Shown here piece by piece: positions 33,969-40,708 of a DNA stretch of 64,000 nt (positions within the stretch are counted from its first letter, which is position 1; each line of letters begins with the position of its first letter). A program made the translations under genes and the position numbers. The notes beneath the pieces are model-generated. The model was not told where the DNA came from and did no database searches. It saw only the letters and a program-made list of their open reading frames with translations. The DNA comes from Polyangia bacterium (lineage in GTDB: Bacteria; Myxococcota_A; Polyangia; Nannocystales; Nannocystaceae), in NCBI GenBank assembly GCA_030424595.1, contig JAUHWG010000017.1, positions 155,734-219,733 on the forward strand, written 5' to 3'.

Positions 33969-35564
33969 ATGACCGAGCAAACAGAGAAGGTACGGGTGTT
34001 GTTCATCTCTGCGTCCCCGGAGGGGCTCAGCGAGATCGCCCAGGACAGGGAGTACAAGGCGATCGAGGCCGAACTCCTGCAGAAGGGGGCGCTGCGCGAG
34101 CGCTTCACGTTGCGTGGGTGTACGAGCGCTTCGCGTCTCGAGATCGCTCACTGCGTCGAGGAGTTCCAGCCGCACATCATCCACTTCACCGCCCACGGGG
34201 AGGCCGACGGACTCGTCGTCGTCGACGGATCGGTCAGCGGCGTCGCCGACCAGCTTGACGTCGGCACGCTTGAGCACTTCGTCCGGGGAGCAGAGACGCT
34301 CGTGGCTGTCGTTCTCAACGCCTGCTCGTCGGAGACTCTCGCTGGCGAACTTCAGTCTCGGCTTCCGGCGCTTGCCGTCGTTGGTACGACCCGGATGGTC
34401 AGCGAGGAGGAGGCACTAGCCTTTAGTTGCGGGTTCTACGCCAGCCTCGCACGTGGGCGCCCCTTGGCTCGGGCGGTACGCGCGGGGAGCGCTTCGATCC
34501 CACACAGCAGCAACGGTAACGCGATATACCGCGGCTGGGGTCCAGGGCTCTTCAAGGTGACCGACCCGCGAGGATCACGGTTGCAGCGGCTTTGGGAGCG
34601 GCGGTGGCCTCGACGACTAGCGCTGGTCCCCGTGGCGGGACTCGCGGTCTTCCTCCTCGCTACCCGCGCGCCGGTGCTACAGCTTCCACCGTCGCAGACC
34701 GGGGAGTGGCGGCCGACGATCTGCGTCCTCGTCGATCCAGAATCAAGTCGAGCCCTCGACGCGAACGACCGCGAGTACTTGACGCTCGCGCTCGGTGGCG
34801 CTGTCTCACGACCGTCCAACCCGATAGCGACCCCCATAATTGGGGGGCCTCAGACCGCTGCCGGAGTCAAGCGAGACCCTTTGGAGAGTCTCGAAGAGAC
34901 CTTTCGCGAGGTTCTGGCAGAGGAACTGCCGATGTTTGTGTTCGTCGGCGACGACGCCGGTGACGCGGAGGAGGCCACGGCCAAGCTCGTGCTCGCGGTC
35001 GATCCCGAGGCGAGTGGGAGGTGTGGTGTCGTGGACGGGAACGGTCTAACGATCGAGGCGCATATCGAGGTCTCGGACGGCGAGCGGCTGCGCAGTCACT
35101 TCGCGCTCTGCATGACCATCGAGGACGCCGACGTCACAAGGCTAGGTAGGCGGAATCTCGTCGCAGACTCCTTGCTCCGACGGTTGCGAGAGATGTTGCT
35201 GCGAGGTGGACAAGGGGGCCTCGATGGCTTTGCAGAGGTTCCGTTCTTGGCGGAGTACAAGGTTGCTCCTTGGCGTCGAGAGGTACTCTCCTCACGGCTG
35301 CTCGCCGAGACCAAGTTCGGCGAAAGGTACGAGCAATTTGCCAGAGATCACGTTCGTATGTCGGTGAAGGACGAGAGCGGGGAGCGGCAGACCTTTCTCG
35401 TTTGTGATCCAGAGCGCGTGTCGGGGCCCCTCGTCCCGGCAGCCATCATCGATGACGTGCAGAGCTGCGACGATGTCCCGTGGAATCTGTGGTTTCCGCG
35501 TCGCTTCGAGGGAGAGTCGATTTTTCTCGACGAGTGGACACCCTTGCCGTGGAGCGAGAGATGA
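33969..35564 (+). CDS. CHAT-domain protease with transmembrane helix and unknown C-terminal domain
   Basis: The protein has 531 residues from the ATG at 33969, which follows AGAGGG and puts the first strand (VRVLFISASPEG) near the N-terminus; an upstream ATG at 33912 is less likely. The CHAT (caspase-fold) domain spans about 8-195, with catalytic His77 in HFTAHGEADG and Cys119 in VLNACSSE. A transmembrane helix follows (about 217-233), then a 290-residue domain of unknown fold that probably lies outside the cytoplasm. CHAT proteases act in regulated proteolysis, and some in defence (for example Csx29 in Craspase). The stop overlaps the next gene's ATG, so the two genes form an operon. Confidence 0.85.
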   Translation: MTEQTEKVRVLFISASPEGLSEIAQDREYKAIEAELLQKGALRERFTLRGCTSASRLEIAHCVEEFQPHIIHFTAHGEADGLVVVDGSVSGVADQLDVGTLEHFVRGAETLVAVVLNACSSETLAGELQSRLPALAVVGTTRMVSEEEALAFSCGFYASLARGRPLARAVRAGSASIPHSSNGNAIYRGWGPGLFKVTDPRGSRLQRLWERRWPRRLALVPVAGLAVFLLATRAPVLQLPPSQTGEWRPTICVLVDPESSRALDANDREYLTLALGGAVSRPSNPIATPIIGGPQTAAGVKRDPLESLEETFREVLAEELPMFVFVGDDAGDAEEATAKLVLAVDPEASGRCGVVDGNGLTIEAHIEVSDGERLRSHFALCMTIEDADVTRLGRRNLVADSLLRRLREMLLRGGQGGLDGFAEVPFLAEYKVAPWRREVLSSRLLAETKFGERYEQFARDHVRMSVKDESGERQTFLVCDPERVSGPLVPAAIIDDVQSCDDVPWNLWFPRRFEGESIFLDEWTPLPWSER

Positions 35565-36961
35565 GTGTGACTGACAAGGATATGCAGGTGTTCCACGCGG
35601 GTCGAGGTTTCTGCCGCCTTGCGTTCTTCATCGCGGCCGCGATCGGGGGCGCTTGCGACCCGCCGACGCTGCGGTCGACCGCCTGTACACGCCGGGCGCT
35701 CTACGCCGCGGACGATGCGCTTGCAGCGGCCGATGACGAGGCATCCATGCTCCTCTACGCGGATCTCCAGGGGTGCAAGAGCAAGGATGCGAAGGTGCTC
35801 GCGGCCCCGGCCGCAGCTGGTGCCGCGCTTGTTGAGCAGGCAGGCGCCCCCGTCCCCGCGACTCTCTCCGCGTTCGTCGAGACCCGAGGGACGTCTGCCT
35901 ACGCGATCGATGTCCTCGCGCGCCGCTTCGCGGACACCGATGCGTATGATGCTCTCTGCGGCGAGATCCTCAGTGAGGGTCAGCCGGCGCTCGCGCTGCG
36001 CTGCTTCGGCTACCGCCGAGCGGAGCTCGACGCCGAGCGCGGGCTCGCTGCGTACGCGGGGGTTGAGTCGTTGCGTCGCAGCGACGTCGCGCCGATCCTA
36101 AACCTTTCGCCGACGATGGAGATTGCGCCGCTTCGCCGTTGCTTTGCCGAAGGCCCCGATCGAGACCCCACCGCAATGGATATCGCGAACGGTGACGATC
36201 TCGCGGCGGTCGCTGCGAAGCTCTCGCGGCTCTCCGGAGAGCATGCGGAGGCGGTGTGCTTGCGACGAATCAGTAGTGCGTACTGCCTCTTGCGCGCCAA
36301 GACAGACCACGAGTGCCCGGAGGCGGCGCTGAACGTGCTTGTCGAGTCGCTCTTGGATGACTATGAGGAGCCAGAGGACCTTGCTGAGGTCAAGGCGCTG
36401 CTCCGGTCGCTTGGCGAGCGGGCTGACGAGTACGAGGGGCACCCGCCGTTCGATCGGACCAAAAAGAACCTCCTCGATCTTCACCGCCGTGTCACGATCG
36501 CGAACGCGCAGCTCGCCGGGGCGCAACTCGCACAGATCGGCGAACTTGCCGGGGAGGATGGCGTCGCGGATGATGAGGTCGCGGCGGCGCGCAGAGATGC
36601 GGAGGAGGTGCGTCAGCGTTTCGTCTGTCTTGCTTCTGAGATCACGCGGGCCATGGAACTTCACCCGGTGACCCTCGAGCGCTACCTCGATCCTGAACTG
36701 GGCGGTGTAGGGCGGTGCCAAGGCAAGACTTTGACCTTCTCGCGCAAGGGCGAACGCAAGCACAAGGGCGACGGTGGAGCGCAAGTGGAGGCGGTGGATG
36801 ACGCGGCGCCTGTGATCCCTATGGAGAACGAGCCAAGGCCGCCCGGAGAACTGCCGATCCCGCCGATGCAGGACAAGCCGAAGTCGAAGCCGAAACCGCT
36901 GCCAGAGGCCAAGAAAATGGTGAAGCAGCCGGATGCAGTTCCCTATGTACCCGCTGGATAA
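35561..36961 (+). CDS. Lipoprotein co-encoded with a CHAT protease
   Basis: The protein has 466 residues when started at the ATG at 35561, which overlaps the CHAT stop as ATGA. The N-terminal segment RLAFFIAAAIGGAC gives a lipobox near residue 31. The mature part is helical and Ala/Glu/Leu-rich (about 35-340), like a solenoid of irregular helical repeats. It ends in a Pro/Lys-rich tail (PPGELPIPPMQDKPKSKPKP). No family is recognised. Pairing with a CHAT protease that has an extracytoplasmic domain suggests it could sense or be a target on the envelope side. Confidence 0.7.
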   Translation: MSVTDKDMQVFHAGRGFCRLAFFIAAAIGGACDPPTLRSTACTRRALYAADDALAAADDEASMLLYADLQGCKSKDAKVLAAPAAAGAALVEQAGAPVPATLSAFVETRGTSAYAIDVLARRFADTDAYDALCGEILSEGQPALALRCFGYRRAELDAERGLAAYAGVESLRRSDVAPILNLSPTMEIAPLRRCFAEGPDRDPTAMDIANGDDLAAVAAKLSRLSGEHAEAVCLRRISSAYCLLRAKTDHECPEAALNVLVESLLDDYEEPEDLAEVKALLRSLGERADEYEGHPPFDRTKKNLLDLHRRVTIANAQLAGAQLAQIGELAGEDGVADDEVAAARRDAEEVRQRFVCLASEITRAMELHPVTLERYLDPELGGVGRCQGKTLTFSRKGERKHKGDGGAQVEAVDDAAPVIPMENEPRPPGELPIPPMQDKPKSKPKPLPEAKKMVKQPDAVPYVPAG

Positions 36962-36966
36962 GAACG

Positions 36967-37185
36967 CATCGCCGTAGGCCGCCCGCACGGGCCCCTGCTG
37001 GCGTTCTGGTCTCCGGCCAGGATTGCGCGAGGTGTTACCCACGCCTCGACTCCCGGCTATGCGGCCGGGTGTGTGCATGTCACTCCTGTGGGCACTCATC
37101 CCCCGAAGGGAGCACGTGTGCCTGCGCGGGCTGCGAAGATGTGGAGAACGCCAGCAGGGGCCCGTGTGGGCGGTCTGCGGCGATG
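36967..37185. repeat. 41-bp imperfect inverted repeats framing a ~220-bp MITE-like unit
   Basis: The left arm 36967-37007 and right arm 37145-37185 are reverse complements with about three mismatches; both carry the core CACGGGCCCCTGCTGGCGTTCT or its complement. The unit starts 5 bases after the lipoprotein stop codon. The 137 bases between the arms are GC-rich with no supported gene. It could be a MITE or a very large transcript-end hairpin. The wider 36962-37473 stretch has no gene. Confidence 0.6.
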
Positions 37186-37217
37186 GGGCCCTGGGTCCCC
37201 GAGGCGATTAGGTTGGC

Positions 37218-37252
37218 CGTGTGCCGGACCACTCAAAACGCGGGGCTTGAGG
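37218..37252 (+). repeat. 35-bp dispersed repeat (second copy at 47982-48016)
   Basis: The sequence starting CGTGTGCCGGACCACTC is found twice with one mismatch in 35 bases. The second copy lies in the decayed ISKra4-like transposase fragment at 47777-48110, so this copy is probably a stub of the same kind of element. Confidence 0.6.
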
Positions 37253-37489
37253 CCAGTTTGTCTCACGCTACGCGCGGGGTTTGAGGCGGAGCCCCGGGCG
37301 TGACCCTCGGGACCTTCTCAGCTCACCTCCTGATTTTTCAGAGAGATCTCAAACGCCCTGATCACCCGCATGGCGGCGACTCTGCGGACATCTGGCGAAA
37401 GCGGCGGGATCGGGTGGACACCGTCAGATGTGAAACAAACCGAGTCCGCGAGACAACCCCGCATCCCGACCCCGCCAGGTGCGAATTTC

Positions 37490-37733
37490 GGCTCATCGTG
37501 GACACCTAGATCGGTCCATCGTGGACACCAGGATCGGTCCATCGTGATCACCTAGATCGCCATCGTGGACACCGGGATCGGTCCCTCGTGATCACCACGA
37601 TCGCCATCGTGATCACCGGGATCAGTCCCTCGTGATCGCCGCGATCGGTCCATCGTGATCGCCTGGATCGCAAGCCGGGACACCAAGATCGCTACCTCGA
37701 TCAAGTGGATCGGCCATCGTGATCACCCCGCCT
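37490..37733 (+). repeat. IS21 left-end array of short repeats
   Basis: About ten copies of a degenerate unit combining GATCGGTCC and ATCGTGATCACC (with ATCGTGGACACC variants) follow each other every roughly 20-26 bases. IS21-family ends carry several short repeats as IstA binding sites, but this array is longer than usual. Confidence 0.75.
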
Positions 37734-37811
37734 CTGAGCGTGATACCCGCGCTCTCCGCGGGACGGAGTGAAGCAGCGCTGTTCTCAAACCGCCGTCTCG
37801 CAGGAGGCGAG

Positions 37812-39032
37812 ATGGCGAACCCGAGACTCCGCATGCACAAGAACCGAGAAATTCTCCGCCAGAAATGGGCCCTGGACCGCTCTCATCGCGAGGTCGCGAG
37901 GAGCGTAGGCGTCAGCGTAGGTGTCGTCGGCAAAACGGTCGAGAGGGCCGTCAAGGCCGAGCTCGACTGGGACGCGATCGAAGCGCTCGATGACGACACG
38001 CTAGCTCGGCGGCTCTACGGCGAGGCCGATCAGGGGTCCCCGCGTCCGCGTCCGCTGCCCGACTTTGCCGCGCTCCACATCGAACGTCAGAGGAAAGGTG
38101 TAACGCTCCAACTGCTCCACCTCGAGTACCTGGAGCAGCATCCAAAGGGCTATCGATACACGCAATTTTGCGACTACTACAGGGCCTGGCTGAAAAGACA
38201 GAAGCTCTCGATGAAGATCCGCCACTACCCAGGCGACAAAGCCTTCGTCGACTACTCGGGCGCGAAGCTCTACCTCACCGATCCCAAGACCGGCGAACAC
38301 ACCGGTGTCGAGGTGTCTCGCCCATGCCGGTATGACCCGAAGATCCAGCGGACCTATGAGGCGCTCGCAGAGCACTACTGGACCACGGTGATCCCCGCGC
38401 GCCCGCGTGAGCTCTTCGAGGCGCTCGACAGACCCGCGCTAAAACGGCTGCCGCTCGATCGCTTTCAGTACTTCGAGCAGAAGGCCGCGCGCGTCAACAT
38501 CGACTATCACATCGCGGTCGACGGCCACTACTACTCGGTGCCGTACACCCTCGCAGGAGAGGTCGTCGAGGCTCGCTACACCGCCTCGACCGTCGAGGTC
38601 TTCCTCGGCAGGAAGAGGGTCGCCTCGCACGTCCGCAGCTTTGAACGCGGAGGCTTCACGACGATCGCCGAGCACATGCCGAGGGCGCATCGCGAAGCGC
38701 TCGACTGGAACCCGAGCCGCCTGATCCGGTGGGCCCGTGAGAGCGGTCCGAACGCGGCGGATCTCGTGGAGACGATCCTGCGAGAGCGTCGCCATCCAGA
38801 ACACGGCTACCGTGCGTGCCTCGGGATCTGCCGCCTGCGCAAGAAGTACGGCCCTGAACGGCTCGAAGCGGCATGCACACGCGGCTTGCGGATCGGCGCT
38901 CGCTCCTACCGAAACATCGCGTCGATCCTCAAGACCGGCCTCGACCGCAAGCCGCTCCCGGACGCCCCTCCTGTGGCCGAAGGGCCCCTTCTACATCACA
39001 CCAACATCCGAGGCCCTCGCCACTACAACTGA
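37812..39032 (+). pseudogene. istA: IstA transposase missing its DDE catalytic core (in-frame deletions)
   Basis: The frame is open for 406 residues from an ATG preceded by GGAGG. The N-terminal HTH region (REVARSVGVSVGVVGKTV) and the start of the integrase domain (KAFVDYSGAKLYLTDP) are present. The text then jumps from GEHTGVEVS straight to RPCRYDP, and from VIPARPR to ELFEALDRP. In family members these joints hold about 55 and 60 further residues, including the second Asp (in VPDN) and the catalytic Glu (in KVE). The C-terminal beta-barrel part (DGHYYSVPYTLAGEVVEARYTASTVEVF) is intact. It should bind IS ends but not catalyse transposition. Both losses keep the frame open. Confidence 0.85.
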
Positions 39033-39051
39033 CCGAAAGGACACAAACAGA

Positions 39052-39795
39052 ATGATCAACGAACAGACCAACGACAAGCTCCGCGAGCTCCGACTCACGG
39101 GGATGCTCGCCGCCTGGCACGAACAGCAGACCAAGCCCGAGTACGCGCGCCTCGGCTTTGACGAGCGCCTCGGCCTCCTCGTCGACGCGGAGTGGCTGCA
39201 TCGCCACAACCGCCGGATCGGGCGCCATCTCAAGGCGGCCAAGCTCAAGCTCGCCGGAGCCTGCCTCGAAGAGCTCGAATCGAGCGATGAGCGGGGGCTC
39301 GACATGACTCTGATCCGCCAGCTCGCCACCTGCCGCTGGGTCGGCGAGCACCACAACATTGTCCTCACAGGGGCCACGGGCGTCGGTAAGACGTTTCTGG
39401 CCTGTGGTCTCGCCCAGCACGCCATCCGCAAGGGCTTCCGCGCTCTCTACCGCCGAGTCTCGCGATTGCTCGATGAACTCGCGCTTGCACGTGCCGACGG
39501 CTCGTACGCCCGCGCCCTCACCCGATTCGCCCGCGCGGATGTCCTGGTCCTCGACGACTGGGGGATGACCCCGCTCAACGCCGACTCCCGCCGCGATCTC
39601 AACGAGGTCCTGGAGGACCGCTGGGGGGAGAGGTCGACGATCGTCACCAGCCAGCTCCCCGTCGAGTTTTGGCACGATCAGATCGGCGACCCCACCACCG
39701 CCGACGCGATCTGCGATCGGCTCCTCTCCAAGTGTCACCGCATCGTGCTAAAGGGTCCATCTCGCCGACGGGAGATGTCACCGACCTCGCACTAA
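39052..39795 (+). CDS. istB: IstB helper ATPase of the IS21-family element
   Basis: The protein has 247 residues from the ATG at 39052, preceded by GAAAGGA. It is the AAA+ ATPase that partners IstA in target selection. Walker A GATGVGKT lies near 107, Walker B VLVLDDWG near 169, and sensor-like TIVTSQLP near 196. The length is normal for IstB and no disabling change is visible, in contrast to the deleted IstA beside it. The gap after istA is 19 bases, so they are co-transcribed. Confidence 0.92.
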   Translation: MINEQTNDKLRELRLTGMLAAWHEQQTKPEYARLGFDERLGLLVDAEWLHRHNRRIGRHLKAAKLKLAGACLEELESSDERGLDMTLIRQLATCRWVGEHHNIVLTGATGVGKTFLACGLAQHAIRKGFRALYRRVSRLLDELALARADGSYARALTRFARADVLVLDDWGMTPLNADSRRDLNEVLEDRWGERSTIVTSQLPVEFWHDQIGDPTTADAICDRLLSKCHRIVLKGPSRRREMSPTSH

Positions 39796-39890
39796 TCATC
39801 TGAACAGCGTCGCTTCGCTCCGACCCCACACGACCAAGTGATCACGATGCCCGATCCGTCCGCTCATGATGGCCGGAATACGCAGCCAGG

Positions 39891-40708
39891 GGAGCCAGTG
39901 TACCTGTGGTCGGGCTATCCAGCGAGCATTAAGGGCGGCACGGTGATCGCCGCTGACGTCCGCGACCGTGAGGAGCACGCGAAGAGGCTCGCTTCGCCGG
40001 ACGACTACCGTACGAGCTGCCGGAATTGCGGGCGAGCCATGCATGCGCACGCGACTCGGCTGCGGACGATCGTCGACGAGCTCCCGATCGTGATCCGTCG
40101 CTACCGCTGTCCCGACTGCGGCGGCGTCGTCACGGTCCTACCGGCCCAGATCGTCCGCGACATCAAGGCCGCGCTCGTCTCCCTCGTCGACGAGCACGGC
40201 GTCGTCCCGCTCGTCATCCTCGATGAGGCCCAGGGCCTCCGCGACGACCTCCTCCACGAACTCTACGGCCTGTGCAGCCTCGACCTCGACGGCCGCGACT
40301 ATCTCACGCTCTGGCTCGTCGGCCATCCTCGCCTGGCTCGTCGGCTCCGCCTCCGGCAGCACACCGCGCTGGCGCAGCGCGTCCTCGTCCACGCGCCGCT
40401 CGTCGCCAAGACCGACCCGGCGCTCCTCGACGCGATGCTCGATCACGGTCTGGCAGCCGCGGGAGCGCCCTCCGAACTCATCACCGCCGAGGCCCGGCAG
40501 CTCCTCCACCGCCTGTCGCGGCCTGCCGCGGCTGCTCAGCCAACTCCTCCGCCTCGCGCTGCTCCTCGCCGACGAGCAAGGGCAGCCCTCGCTCGATGCG
40601 TCGGTCATGCACTCGGCGATCGCGCTGCTCCACCTCGAGACCCCGAGCCCCTATCGAGTCGACCCCCCAATACCCCGCTTTGATCGTGGGACGAAACCCC
40701 GCAAATAG
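39891..40708 (+). pseudogene. Chimeric remnant: transposase-type zinc ribbon fused to ExeA/TnsC-like ATPase C-terminal part
   Basis: A zinc-ribbon segment (CRNCG ... CPDCG, as in DUF6431/transposase N-termini, about 40010-40140) runs in frame into the second half of an ExeA-like AAA ATPase (LVILDEAQGL near 40210, then VGHPRLARRLRLR). The ATPase's Walker A half is missing. Near 40515 the frame shifts: the natural continuation (GLPRLLSQLLRLALLLADEQGQ) is in the next frame and ends at 40708. It is a fusion of two transposon leftovers, broken further by a frameshift. The IS21 element inserted just upstream. Confidence 0.65.

Larger units (their letters stand above)
37480..39884 (+). mobile_element. 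IS21-family insertion sequence with 6-bp target duplication
   Basis: This 2405-bp element begins TGCGAATTTCGGC and ends with the inverted counterpart GGCCGGAATACGCA, giving the TG...CA termini typical of IS21. It is flanked by direct repeats GCCAGG (37474-37479 and 39885-39890), which fix the boundaries. It holds istA and istB in the usual order and multiple ATCGTGATCACC-type end repeats. At the right end an inverted copy lies near 39831-39857. It landed next to or inside an older mobile remnant (39891-40708). The catalytic part of IstA is missing. Confidence 0.92.

Noticed and set aside
37490..37733. Short repeated units as a possible CRISPR array
   Set aside because: Spacing and sequence vary, there are no unique spacers of constant length, no cas genes, and the array is inside an IS21 end.
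37719..37811. Upstream ATG at 37719 as the istA start
   Set aside because: The ATG at 37812 has a perfect GGAGG ribosome-binding site and starts at the family's usual N-terminus; the upstream part lies in the end repeats.
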